A stretch of DNA of 64,000 nt from DASQMT01 sp963835735 (GCA_963835735.1 CAWIGP010000002.1:1-64000), one strand, 5' to 3'. Numbered from the stretch's first letter, positions 33,421-43,228 are shown. A program made the numbers and translations. Notes: generated by a model not told the origin, from the sequence alone.

Positions 33421-34624
33421 CGCGTCGCCGGAAGCCGCCGTCGCCGTCGAGCATCCCGCCGTCGAGACCGTGCTGACGCAGGCTCCCTCGATTGGCCGAC
33501 TGTCGCATGAGCGTTCCTTCGATGGGCTCCCGGCGCGCGATCTCAATCGCCTGCCCAGCGTTCGCTGTGAGGCGGGCTGGGTCGGCGACTACTGGCTGCA
33601 GGCCGCGTCGATCGCGGGCAGGTCCCACCGGCTGAACCGCGCACCGTCTTCCGGCCAGGACGTCTATGGCTACGCGCATGCCGACGCCCCCGGGGCGCTC
33701 ACGGTGCTGGCGGTCGCAGACGGCCTCGGCAGCCGGCCCCGTTCCCACGTCGGCGCCACGCTCGCGGTCCGCGTCGTCTGCGATGAGTTCCTGAAGCTGG
33801 GGCCCGAGATCGCCGCGCTCGACGACGACGGCCTCAGGGAGCTCGCCGGGCGCGTGAACGACCGCTTGCTCAGCGCCGCGGGCGGCGGCTGGCGGGAAGT
33901 GGGTACGACGTTGCTCGCCTGCGGCGTCACGAGGCGCAACGGAGACCTTGAGATGGTCGCGCTGCGCATCGGCGACCCGCAGGCATACGTGCTTTCGGGC
34001 GTGCCGCCGGACCTGCGCCCCGTGTGGGACGGCGACTCGGACGAGGGTGCACTCAACGTCGTCAGCGAATGCATCCCCAAGGAGGGCAGGGAGCTGCGCG
34101 TCGACGTCGTCCGTTCCACGCTCCCGGACGCCACCTCGGGCGTCGCGCTGCTGTCCGACGGCGTCGCGAACGACATCGCCGCGCCCGAGATCGCCGCGTG
34201 GTGCCTATCGCGGTGGACCGTGCCCCTGGATCCGTTCGGCATGGCCGACACGCTCCGCTACGAACGGCAAGGGTCGTTAGATGACCGCACGGCGCTCGTC
34301 CTGCTCATGTCCGGACCTCGAGATCACGAGCCGGCTGATCACGTGGACGACGACGCGAGTGGCGCGCCGGTGCCGAGCGGCAACGACACGGCGCATCCCG
34401 TCGCGGTCGGCACCGTCGACGTCCCGGCCCGGGCCACCGAGGCGCCGCCCGAGCCGCCGTCGCCACCCCCGCGCCGAGTGCGTCCGGAGCCGTCAATTGA
34501 GCCCAACGGCGGCGGCGAACGCGCGTCGCTGCTCGTCGACGTCTGGTTGTGGCGCGTCACACTCGGCGCCGTCGCGATTCTCGCGATCGCGCTCGCCGCA
34601 ACGTCGCTGGTGACGTGGCTCTGA
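33401..34624 (+). CDS. PP2C-type protein phosphatase with C-terminal anchor
   Basis: A 407-residue protein. After an 80-residue disordered start, the PP2C domain shows metal site residues in VLAVADGLGSRPRSHVGAT (Asp107-Gly108), ALRIGDPQAYVL, VALLSDGVAND and SLDDRTALVLLM (Asp293-Asp294). A Pro-rich linker (about 325-365) leads to one transmembrane helix at the very C-terminus (VTLGAVAILAIALAATSLV), placing the phosphatase on the inner face of the membrane. The GTG start overlaps the kinase-like gene by 20 bases, so the two are translationally coupled, as expected for opposing enzymes of one switch. Confidence 0.88.
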   Translation: MKPQEPDASPEAAVAVEHPAVETVLTQAPSIGRLSHERSFDGLPARDLNRLPSVRCEAGWVGDYWLQAASIAGRSHRLNRAPSSGQDVYGYAHADAPGALTVLAVADGLGSRPRSHVGATLAVRVVCDEFLKLGPEIAALDDDGLRELAGRVNDRLLSAAGGGWREVGTTLLACGVTRRNGDLEMVALRIGDPQAYVLSGVPPDLRPVWDGDSDEGALNVVSECIPKEGRELRVDVVRSTLPDATSGVALLSDGVANDIAAPEIAAWCLSRWTVPLDPFGMADTLRYERQGSLDDRTALVLLMSGPRDHEPADHVDDDASGAPVPSGNDTAHPVAVGTVDVPARATEAPPEPPSPPPRRVRPEPSIEPNGGGERASLLVDVWLWRVTLGAVAILAIALAATSLVTWL

Positions 34625-34626
34625 CG

Positions 34627-35054
34627 ATGCCGCTCAACAAACGCGCACTGTGGAAGGCGTTCGTCGGCATCGCGATCGAGGTGATCGAAGAACAGCAGCG
34701 CCAGAAGGCCAACCAGCAGGCCGCCTCCCCCTCATCCCGGCCAGGCAACCTCCGGCGCCGCCGTCGATTTCCCCGCAGCGGCTTTCGGCGGCAGAGGATT
34801 TCGTTCACGTAAGGCAACGGAACATACGCGACGAACACGCTCGCGGAAGCCTTCCGGTCGTCCACAGCCTGCTGCTGCAGCACGAGTACAAGACGCTTGA
34901 CAACGAGCTCGAAGTTCTCAGCGCAGCGGCGGCGTCGCGCGCGACGGGCCCGGAGGTCGTCGGATGCCTCCAGCAGTTCGACAAGCTCCGCGACGGTGAG
35001 CTCTATCAATCGGTGCGCAAGCACTACCTCGCGCTCAGGAATGGACGACCATGA
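34627..35054 (+). CDS. Small helical protein of the vWA cluster, apparent frameshift
   Basis: Two overlapping frames seem to belong to one gene. The first starts at the ATG two bases after the phosphatase stop and reads MPLNKRALWKAFVGIAIEV, then a Gln/Lys-rich helix, but ends at 34812 in an Arg-rich tail. The second frame carries the more protein-like part: ISPQRLSAAEDFVHVRQRN, then VVHSLLLQHEYKTLDNELEV and CLQQFDKLRDGELYQSVRKH, and its TGA at 35052-35054 overlaps the next ATG. No start codon with a ribosome site was found for the second frame. A single-base shift near 34740-34770 would fuse them into about 140 residues. No family was recognised. Confidence 0.5.
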
Positions 35055-35665
35055 CGGTCCATCTCTGTAGCGCCTGTGCGTTTCGGCGTCCCCGGATATC
35101 GGTTCGGGACATGCTGGCGAGCCTGAATGTCCCGATCGTCAATCTGCTCGGCGCGACGATCGATCAACTCGAGACGTGGCTCGACGAGCAGAAGAGTCAA
35201 GAGCTCGCGACGGTTCAGCGGATCGTCGACGACGGATCAGGGACGGACTGGCCACGGAGGCCGCGCGCGCACGACTACTGTGGCTTCATCGGGGATCGCC
35301 CGCGCGTCCTGGAGCTCGTGAACCCGACGGGCGCGTGCCCGGCCCATAGCCCTGAGCCGCGTCCGAGCCGGCCGTGCGACACGTGCAAGTGGCTGATCCG
35401 CCCTCATGACGCCACGGCCGCGATCGCCGCTTCCGCCGGCGGCAGCCAATCCTCGCTGACGTTTGCCCAGCGAGCGGCGGACGTCGCCGAAGGGCTCGCT
35501 CGCAGTGAGGTCATCGACGCCGTCAAGCAAGGCGGGGTGATACGCGAGAAGCCGCGTTACCTACCCGTGTGCGGCCGTCTGAGCACGGCCGACCGCACGA
35601 TCGTCGGCCCGATCGCGAATTGGACACACGCATGCGGATATTGGAACGACACCGCAGCGCCGTAA
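35051..35665 (+). CDS. Eight-cysteine protein of unknown function
   Basis: A 204-residue protein with cysteines at 6, 9, 77, 96, 109, 112, 174 and 195, arranged as two C-x-x-C pairs (LCSAC and CDTC) plus four single cysteines in YCGF, GACPAH, PVCGR and HACGYW. This spacing suggests one or two structural zinc sites or an iron-sulfur cluster. Residues 125-165 form a predicted helix (TFAQRAADVAEGLARSEVI). Its ATG overlaps the preceding stop (ATGA), showing tight coupling. No known family could be assigned by eye. Confidence 0.7.
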   Translation: MTVHLCSACAFRRPRISVRDMLASLNVPIVNLLGATIDQLETWLDEQKSQELATVQRIVDDGSGTDWPRRPRAHDYCGFIGDRPRVLELVNPTGACPAHSPEPRPSRPCDTCKWLIRPHDATAAIAASAGGSQSSLTFAQRAADVAEGLARSEVIDAVKQGGVIREKPRYLPVCGRLSTADRTIVGPIANWTHACGYWNDTAAP

Positions 35666-35682
35666 CAGGGAGGAACGAGTCA

Positions 35683-36357
35683 ATGGAGAAGCAGATGGCG
35701 AATGCGATCCGAGCGGCTCTCGCGCGTGCTGCGGAGGCAGTCGAGCGCGCGGGCGGACCGCAGGCCGTCGTCGAGCAGGTCGTCGCGGCGGTCACCAGCG
35801 CAGCGCAACATGGGTATCCGACGCTGCCACCGCCGGCGCAGTCGGCCTCGCAGGTCCTGCCGGCGGCGGCCCCGCCGTCCGGATCCGGCGGCGGTCAGGG
35901 CCGGCGGCTCCGCGGCTCCCTGTCGACGAACATCAGGCAGCCCTCAGGCCAGACACAGCCGCCCGCGGCTCAACCGTCGAGCGTCGGCGGACCCGCCGCC
36001 GGTCATGGACACGTGTCGCAGCCTCCGGGGCAAGTGTCACAGACTGCGGGGCAGGTGATGCAGCCTCGGGGGCAGTCGGTCGGCTGGGACCCGCTTGCTG
36101 CTGCTGCGGCGCAACTCAACGCGGCTGTGAACAGCGGCTCGGTGGAAGCGATCATGAGCGCGCTGTTCGCGTACGAGAGCGCGGAGACCGACGCACATGC
36201 GCAGCAACTACTCGCGCAGAGTGTCCCACCGACCGCGGTGGCACGCCTGATCGCTGAGAAGAAGGCTCAGGCCGCACAGGAGAACCTCACGATGATTTCG
36301 AACATCCAAGGAATCCAGCACCAAACCACCATGGGCATCATCAACAGCATGCGATGA
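35683..36357 (+). CDS. Helical/Pro-Gln-rich protein of the vWA cluster
   Basis: A 224-residue protein with three parts: an N-terminal amphipathic helix (IRAALARAAEAVERAGG, then VVEQVVAAVTSAA), a disordered Pro/Gln/Gly-rich middle with repeats of the type Q-x-P-G-Q-V (GHVSQPPGQVSQTAGQVMQ), and a C-terminal helical region (SVEAIMSALFAYESAET, then ISNIQGIQHQTTMGIINSM). GGGAGGAA precedes the ATG. The next gene starts within its stop (ATGA). It looks like a structural or adaptor protein. No family recognised. Confidence 0.7.
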   Translation: MEKQMANAIRAALARAAEAVERAGGPQAVVEQVVAAVTSAAQHGYPTLPPPAQSASQVLPAAAPPSGSGGGQGRRLRGSLSTNIRQPSGQTQPPAAQPSSVGGPAAGHGHVSQPPGQVSQTAGQVMQPRGQSVGWDPLAAAAAQLNAAVNSGSVEAIMSALFAYESAETDAHAQQLLAQSVPPTAVARLIAEKKAQAAQENLTMISNIQGIQHQTTMGIINSMR

Positions 36358-38309
36358 ACGCCGACGTGCTTGAGCCCCCATGTCGTGGGTGTCGCTACGC
36401 GACACGTCCGCCGGCGGCGCGGATGCCTGCGCTACCGATGTTGCAAGAGCAGCAGATGCTGAAGCAACTTCGCAGGGAGGAGGAAGCGGTCGCGGGCGGC
36501 CAGCCGCTCCAACTGCTCCGACGCCCTCCGACCTTCGCGGCGTATTGCGCCGAACGCTCGTCGCAGCAGGCGCAGGAATACCTCCTCTGCGAGTCGGTTG
36601 CGGGCACGGTCTGCGACGTGCGGAGATGTGCCGACGCTGTCGCGGACTGCGAGCGGTGTCGCGACGGCACCGGCACATGCGCGCGCGCACAAGCCTCCGC
36701 GGTCACGGAGAGCCCTGCGCGCGAAATCCGGCTCGAGATCGGCTCACCGTTGAGGCTGGAGACGCGCCAGCTCCGATCCGACCGCATCAGCACGGCCGGG
36801 TATGAAGAGCGCGTGGACTATGTCCTAGTTCCCGACGGAACCACACCGGTCGCCATCACCGACGACGATGAGCTGAACGGCGGCCTGTGTCAGACGGTGC
36901 TCGTGTTCGGTGGGCCGGGCTCCGGCAAGACCCACATGATGATGAGCCTCCTCGAGCAGTACTTCGGCGCCGTCGTCCAAGGGCTCCTCCCCGGCGGGCT
37001 CATCCTCGATCCGAAGGGTGTGCTGCGCGACGACATCGAAGCCCTGCTGCGACGGATCGGCCGCGCGGACGACCTGATGGTGCTGGGGCCGTCCGACATC
37101 GCGACGCCCACGAACCTGCTCGACGTCGGCGACGTGATCTCTCGCCGCCAGCTCGGCCACCTCTTGGCGGACATTGTCGTATCCGCGTTCTCGGATGTGG
37201 GCGACTGGGACTCGTTCCTCTACGAGGTGCTCGAGACGGCGGTGGAGATCCTGTACGTCCTCGACGGCGAGATCACCCTCAAGTCACTGGTGGACGGCGT
37301 CACGACCGTGACTCGTACGGCCGGCGCCGACGGTCGGCCTACGCTGCGGCCGCAGTTCGTGGAACGGGCGGAAGCCTTCCTGGCCGCTCGCGGCCCGCAC
37401 GCGGATGCTGCGCTGCGCGACGAGGACTTCTGCGAGGCCGTCCGGCGCATCGATCTGCTGATCGAGACATCGGAGTCGCGCCAGATCCGGTACGTCATCC
37501 AGCTCATCCGGATCGCCCTGGGCGCGGCGGCGGGACGCTCGTGGAGCGCGTTGTCGGCGGGCAAGTCCGGTGGCGGCTCCGCGGGGCTCCTGGAGAGGCC
37601 GTTCTCGCAGGGCGCGATCGTCCTCGTGAGCATCGGCGAAGGCGACCCGCTCGTCAGGCGCTGCGTCTCGACGATCGCCAAGGCGCTCTTCGAGATCATC
37701 GCCGCGAGCCGGTTCACGAGGGACCGGGAGGGACGCGGCTGGCGCGAGCGGAGCGTATGCCTCACGTGCGACGAGTTCGCTCAAGTCCTGACGGAGCGCG
37801 AAGCCGATGGCCTGAGTGACTCCGACTTTTTCTCGCGATCCCGCCAGTACCGTTGCTTCAACCTGCTCGCGCTCCAGTCGGTGCACATGGGGCTGTCACG
37901 GGTGAAGAACGCGAGCCTGTGGAGCGCCGTGGTCGGGAACGCGAATGTGCGGATCTTCATGTCTGTGAACGACGCCGAGACTGCTGAGCTGGGTGCCGCC
38001 ACGGCCGGCAGACGTCCGATCCTTGCGCCCGTCGAGTCATGGAGTGACAGCCAGTCCGGGCGGACGTACTCGCAGGGATCGTCGTTGTTCGAGCGGAGCA
38101 ATGTCCCCGAGATCGTGCTGCTGCAAGGCCTGGCCCGAGGAGAGGGCGTCGCCGTCGGCCGCCTGGACGGTCGACACCCCGAGGTCAGGTTCTTCCGCGT
38201 CGGTCCGCATCGAGCGCGTCACGAGTCCGCACAGGCTCGCCCCAGGCGTCGGGGCGTTGCCGACGCGGCCGTCCCGCAATCTGATGTCGGACCGGAGCGC
38301 ACGTCATGA
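36354..38309 (+). CDS. VirD4/TraG-like coupling ATPase with Cys-rich N-terminus
   Basis: A 651-residue P-loop ATPase of the HerA/FtsK superfamily closest in motif style to type IV coupling proteins. Walker A is GGPGSGKTH (186-194), followed by LILDPKGVLRDDIE (the D-P-K-G motif of VirD4/TraG). Walker B is VCLTCDEFAQVL (Asp-Glu near 473), then the Gln motif NLLALQSVHMGL and NVRIFMSVNDAETAEL, which parallels the TraG N-D-x-x-T-A region. The first 115 residues contain nine cysteines (10, 13, 65, 79, 87, 92, 99, 102, 109), a likely zinc-binding module, and no membrane helices. Overlaps with both neighbours (ATGA) place it firmly in the cluster. No relaxase or other secretion gene is present. Confidence 0.82.
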   Translation: MNADVLEPPCRGCRYATRPPAARMPALPMLQEQQMLKQLRREEEAVAGGQPLQLLRRPPTFAAYCAERSSQQAQEYLLCESVAGTVCDVRRCADAVADCERCRDGTGTCARAQASAVTESPAREIRLEIGSPLRLETRQLRSDRISTAGYEERVDYVLVPDGTTPVAITDDDELNGGLCQTVLVFGGPGSGKTHMMMSLLEQYFGAVVQGLLPGGLILDPKGVLRDDIEALLRRIGRADDLMVLGPSDIATPTNLLDVGDVISRRQLGHLLADIVVSAFSDVGDWDSFLYEVLETAVEILYVLDGEITLKSLVDGVTTVTRTAGADGRPTLRPQFVERAEAFLAARGPHADAALRDEDFCEAVRRIDLLIETSESRQIRYVIQLIRIALGAAAGRSWSALSAGKSGGGSAGLLERPFSQGAIVLVSIGEGDPLVRRCVSTIAKALFEIIAASRFTRDREGRGWRERSVCLTCDEFAQVLTEREADGLSDSDFFSRSRQYRCFNLLALQSVHMGLSRVKNASLWSAVVGNANVRIFMSVNDAETAELGAATAGRRPILAPVESWSDSQSGRTYSQGSSLFERSNVPEIVLLQGLARGEGVAVGRLDGRHPEVRFFRVGPHRARHESAQARPRRRGVADAAVPQSDVGPERTS

Positions 38310-41300
38310 GCGGAGCGGAAAGCGGAGAGCCTCCCCCAGGCGCGGGGGCCGAAGCCCCAACGAGTCGACTTGCGGAGTTGCTCATCGCCAACGACGCGCC
38401 CGAGCGCTCGGTCCCCGGCGCGGCGCAAGCGGAGGCCGACGAGTCCCCGGGGACTCCGGAATCACCAGACGCCGAAGTGCAGGACAGCGACCGCGACGAT
38501 CGCTCGGAGCCGTCGGAGGCCGAGGCTCCCCCGGAAGAGTCCGACGGGCAGTCCGAGCGTCTGGCGCCGTCGGATGTCGAGGCGAAAACCGATGTCGAGG
38601 GTTGCGCCGAATCCGGGTGGCAGCCGTCGGACGTTGAGTCACCACTGCTTGAGTTCGACGCGTCGTCCGAGACGCACGCGCGGGTCGAGACGTCGGAACC
38701 GCCGGACGTGCGCATCCCGCCGGAGGCCACCGCGCCGCTTGACGTCGTGGCATCAGAGCGCCAGGCGGATGCTCCGGTGGCAGCCGAGCTGGAGTCGACC
38801 CTGCGAACCGAGGAGCCGACGCCAGACCCGCAAGCGCCATCGATTGAGATCGCGGGAGCGTCATCCGAGAGCCGGGCACAGCCAACCGCCGAACCGCCGA
38901 GTCGCGACCGAGACGCCGCCCAACCCGCAGACTCAGGCGGAAGCGCCGCTCGATGTCGAGCCGCGATCAGTCCACGGCGAGGCAAGCGATCGAGGCGAGG
39001 TCGCGCGCGGGCTCGGTGAGGACGTGAGAGTGCCGGAGTCGCCGCAGGGCGAGGACTCGAGCCAGCGCGTGGAACGCTCGCCCGGCGAGGTCGAGCCCCT
39101 GCCCGGCCAGCACGTGACACCGCCCGAGCCGCCGCAGGGCGAGGTCTCGGGCCGGCCGCCCGAGCCTCCGCCCGACGCGCCGCGCGAGCCGGCGGTCCAG
39201 GACGTGCCGTCGCCGGCCGACCCAGAACCGCGCGCGCCCGAGGCGAAGGCGCCGGTCGAGTCCGAGCCCTCGCCGCCGGGACCGGCCTCGCCGGCGCCGG
39301 TGAAGCCCGTCGAACCCGAGCAGCCCGCGTCGGAATCACCTGCGCCGCTCGGCCAAGCCGACGCCCTGCCCGTCGCATCAGAGCAATCGCCACAGACCGA
39401 GGCGTCCCCCGACGGCAGCGCGCCTCGCGAGACGCCGACCGAGGTTGAGCCAACCGAGGCCCACGAGCGGCCGCGCGACGCCGAGACCGAGGCGCCGTCG
39501 CAGGCCGCCGGGCAGTCCGAGCCGCCCCACCAGGCCCAGGCGGGTCATCGGCAAGAGCCGCCCGACGCCCACGAGGCCGAGCCGCTGCCCGGGGAGCACC
39601 TGACGCCGCCCGAACCGCCGCAGCGCGAGATCGCGGGCCAACCACCCGAACCGCCGCAGGGCGAGATCGCGGGCCAGCCGCCCCAGTCGCCGCAAGGCGA
39701 GATCGCGGGCCAGCCGCCGCAGACCGCGGTCTCGGGCCGGCCGCCCCACCCGCCGCAGACCGAGGTCTCGGGCGAGCCGCTCGAGCCGCCGTCCGGCGCG
39801 CCGCGCGAGCCGGCGGTCCAGGACGGGCTCTCGCCGCGCGACGCAGAACCGCGCGCGCGAGAAACTTCGCCCGAGACGCAGCCGCCGGTCGAGGCCGAGC
39901 CCCCGCCGCCCGCATCGTCTCTGGCGGAGGGGACGCCGGTTGAAGCCGAGCAGTCGCCGTCGCAGGTCGAGCGCGTGCCCGGCGAGCAGGAGACGCCGTC
40001 GGAGCCGCCTCAGGGCGAGGACTCAGGCCAGCGGTTCGAAGGCTTGGCGGGCGAAGACGCGCGACCGCCCGAGCCGCCGCAGGGCGAGGTCTCGGGCGAG
40101 CCGCCCGAGCCTCCGCCCGACGCGCCGCGCGAGCCGGCGGTCCAGGACGTGCCGTCGCCGGCCGACCCAGAACCGCGCGCGCCCGAGGCGAAGGCGCCGG
40201 TCGAGTCCGAGCCGCCGCCGCGACCGGCCTCGCCGGCGCCGGTGACGCCCGTCGAACCCGAGCAGCCCCGTCGGAATCACCTGCGCCGCTCGGCCAAGCC
40301 GACGCCCTGCCCGTCGCATCAGAGCAATCGCCACAGACCGAGGCGTCCCCCGACGGCAGCGCGCCTCGCGAGACGCCGACCGAGGTTGAGCCAACCGAGG
40401 CCCACGAGCGGCCGCGCGACGCCGAGACCGAGGCGCCGGTCGAGGCCGAGCAGCCGCCGTCGCAGGCCGAGCGCGTGCCTGGCGAGCAGGAGACGCCGCC
40501 GGAACTGCCGCATCGCGAGGACTCGAGCCAGCGGTTCGAAGGCCCGCCTGGCGAGGCCGAGCCCCTGATCGGCGAGCACGTGACGCCGCCCGAGCCGCCG
40601 CAGCACGAGGATTCAAGCCAGCGGTTCGAACGCCCGCCCGGCGAGGCCGAGCCCCTGCTCGGCGAGCACGTGACGCCGCCGGAGCCGCCGCAGCACGAGG
40701 ACTCAAGCCAGCGGTTCGAACGCCCGCCCGGCGAGGCCGAGCCTCCGATCGGCGAGCACGTGACGCCCTCCGAGCCTCCGCACGGCGAGGTCTCGGGCCA
40801 GCCGCCCGACCCTCCGCCCGGCGCGCCGCGCGAGCCGGCGGTCCAGGACTGGCCGTCGCCGGCCGACCCAGCACCGCACTCGCGGGAGGCGTCGCCCGAG
40901 GCGCAGGCGCCGGTCGAGGCCGAACAGGCGGCGACGGGACCGCCGCCGGAGGTACCGCCCGCCGCACCCGAGCAGCCGCCGTCGCAAGTCGAGCGCCCGC
41001 ATGGCGAGCAGGAGACGCCGCCCGGCGAGGACTCAAGCCCGCGGTTCGAACTCCCGCCGAGCGAGGACGCGCGACCGCCCGAGCCGCAAACTGACCTCGA
41101 GACGGGGAGCTCGCCAGAAGTCGAGCGAGCGCGCATCGAGAACAAGTCGCTTGCACAGCCGTCTCAGGGCACCGCGGAATCTGAGGGCTTCGAGAGCGCG
41201 ACCCCGTCCCGAACTGACGCTTCCCTGCCCGACGACGCGAATCCGCCGGAGCCACCTCCGAACAAGCTGCCGTACCGAAGCGAAGGCGCGGCGTACGAAG

Positions 41301-43150
41301 CCACGCAGGAGCCGACCCCAGACGAGTCAACCGCGGGGAACGGGCCGCAAGATGCCGAGTCCTCGCCCGGGCAATCGCCCGACGAACTCGAGCGCAAACC
41401 CTGGTCTCAACCTGAACAGGCGCGCCTCGAGGAACCGGAGGTGCCCTGGTCGCGCGAGCCGCCGGATCGACCCGACCTGCTCGAGACCCAGAAACCGCCA
41501 CTACTCGAGCCGCTCCCGCCGCCGCAGCCACTCGAGCCGCTCACGCCGAGCGAAGGCGAAGCCCCGGATCTACGTGAGCCGCCGCGAGCGAAGCTCGTTG
41601 AGCCGCCGCTCCCCGCTGAGCCGTCGCCTCCCGAGGAGACCGATCCGCTCACGCCACATGAGCGCGTCGAGGGCCTCGCAGTCTCCCAGCCGCAGGCGCC
41701 GCTCGAAGCCAACGGGACCAGAGAGCCCCCCGACCGAGCAGCCCTGGAGAATGCCGAACAGCGCACCGACAGCGGGGAGCTGCAGGAGAGCGGTCGAGCG
41801 CTCGAGTCCGAGCCACCGTTCGAGGATCCCGAGCAGGCGGCGGATCCGGGCGAGAGCGGGCTCGAGCTCGCCCCGCCGGACTCGCCGAGCGGGACCGGCG
41901 TACCGCCGGAGTTCCAAGAGCGCGCCCTGGATCCGGGCACCGGGGAGGCCCTGACCACCACGAGGCGGCCGTCGAAGCGCGCGGTCGAAACGTTCGGGGA
42001 GGCGTCCGAGGAGCGATCCGGGACGTTCGCACGCGCCGGCACCTCGTACGGCGAGCTCAACGAAGCCGAGATCACCCGCGGCCTTCGAGTCGACTACGAC
42101 GCGCGCGCCGGGCGGCCCAGAGTGATCGAATACCGCGTCGACGCCGAGAACGTCGATCTTCCGGCGCTGACCGAACGGAGCTTCACACGCGACGTCTCCA
42201 CCCGGGGCGCGCAGTCGAGCGATGCCGCCTACGTCAATAGCGGCTACGACCGCGGGCACCTTGCCCAGCGCGAGGCGTTCAAGGGCGCCGTCGATGTCGA
42301 GGCTGCTGCCGACCATTTCACGAACGTGGTACCGATGACGCCAGAGCTCAACCGCGGCGCAGGGTCCCCGTGGCGGGCCGCGGAGTCGCGTACGATCGCG
42401 CTGGCCCGCCTGCACGGGTCCGTGACGGTCGAGGTGGTCCCGATCTACGATGAGTTTCCGCCGCGGCTGAGGGATGGCACCCCGGTCCCAGACGCCATCT
42501 CGCGCAAGGTCGTGGGGCCCGGCGGCGAGATCATCGACTCCCAGACCTTCCCGAACCGAGTCGCGAGCCCGCCCGTTCAGGAACCGCCGCGGCCCGAGCC
42601 GTCGCGAAGCGCCGCCGAGGCAGTCGCGGTGTCTCGGCCGCCGCGTCCGGAACCGCGGACGTTTGAGCGTGTCTACGTTGAGCGACCCGAACACTTCCTC
42701 GCGTTCACCGAGCCTGACCCTGCCGCGGTTACCTCAGGTTCCAACATCCACACCGTCGATCAGCAGTTTCGACCCGTGAAGGCAGAGGGCTGGCTGTGGC
42801 TGAGCCCGGCGGTCCGCGCACGCGCGATGCAGACGTTCGTCGCGTCCCCATACCCCGGTACAAACGGGGCCCATCTCATCGCCGCTCGGTTCCATGGCAC
42901 CGGTGACGCCTCGAACCTGGTCCCGTTCCCCGAGAACGTGAATCTCAGCGCGATGAAAGTGTTCGAGAACATGCTCGGCGACCGCCTCGCCAAGGGGGAG
43001 CAACTGTACCTCCAGGCGTTCGTGCGGTACTCGGACACGGGATACATACCCACCGAGATCGCCTACCGCGTGTTTCAGGTCAAAGGCGACGCTCTCGTCA
43101 AAACCGACGACCGGAGGTGTGACGTGACGGGGGGCACATGGGCGCACTAG
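38306..43150 (+). CDS. Giant Pro/Glu-rich repeat protein with two nuclease domains (two frameshifts)
   Basis: With two compensating one-base shifts this encodes about 1614 residues. It starts in the ATGA overlap with the ATPase. The first frame (to 39019) is acidic and disordered; near 38905-38940 homology in style moves to the next frame; near 40267 it returns to the first frame, where a G present in an otherwise near-identical upstream repeat is missing. Residues about 250-1180 are Pro/Glu/Ala repeats. The C-terminus has two His-Me-finger nuclease domains: one with YDRGHLAQREAFKG and FTNVVPMTPELNRG (NucA/Serratia-type D-R-G-H, His codon at 42257), the other with NGAHLIAARFHGTGDASNLV (Endonuclease_NS_2-like, His codon at 42872). 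No signal peptide. Likely a DNA/RNA-degrading effector on a long flexible stalk. Confidence 0.75.
39126..39496 (+). repeat. Long direct repeat inside giant gene, copy 1
   Basis: A 371-bp segment nearly identical to 40071-40437. It encodes PPEPPPDAPREPAVQDVPSP, then PVEPEQPASESPAPLGQAD and further Pro/Glu sequence. It differs from copy 2 by a 3-base indel and a 1-base indel plus few substitutions. Confidence 0.9.
39627..39734 (+). repeat. 36-bp tandem repeats inside giant gene
   Basis: GAGATCGCGGGCCA recurs at 39627, 39663 and 39699, a 36-bp (12-residue) unit encoding E-I-A-G-Q-P-P-x-x-P-Q-G. The period is a multiple of three, so unit gain or loss would keep the frame. Confidence 0.85.
40071..40437 (+). 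repeat. Long direct repeat inside giant gene, copy 2
   Basis: The second copy of the 371-bp repeat. Where copy 1 has CAGCCCGCGTCGGAATC this copy has CAGCCCCGTCGGAATC; the lost base produces the second frameshift of the gene. Confidence 0.9.
40517..40786 (+). repeat. 90-bp tandem repeats inside giant gene
   Basis: GAGGA(C/T)TC(G/A)AGCCAGCGGTTCGAA begins units at 40517, 40607 and 40697. Each 30-residue unit reads E-D-S-S-Q-R-F-E-x-P-P-G-E-A-E-P followed by x-x-G-E-H-V-T-P. The last unit diverges at its 3' end. Confidence 0.88.
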
Positions 43151-43228
43151 CGTCATGCGACATCGCCGCGTTCTGTGTCACGATGCTATCGCTGGGGCAC
43201 GCGATCCGGTTCGACCGGAGGGCTGGCC

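Noticed and set aside
36354..38309. Conjugation machinery (integrative conjugative element)
   Set aside because: Only a VirD4/TraG-like ATPase is present; no relaxase, VirB4, other type IV channel gene or oriT was seen in the window.
38954..40800. Possible CRISPR-like array because of regular repeats
   Set aside because: Repeats are contiguous coding units of 36, 90 and 371 bp without unique spacers; they encode Pro/Glu-rich protein.
38185..41145. 986-codon minus-strand Ser/Gly/Arg-rich ORF
   Set aside because: Antisense to the Pro/Glu repeats of the giant gene; composition follows from the complement of GAG/CCG-rich codons.
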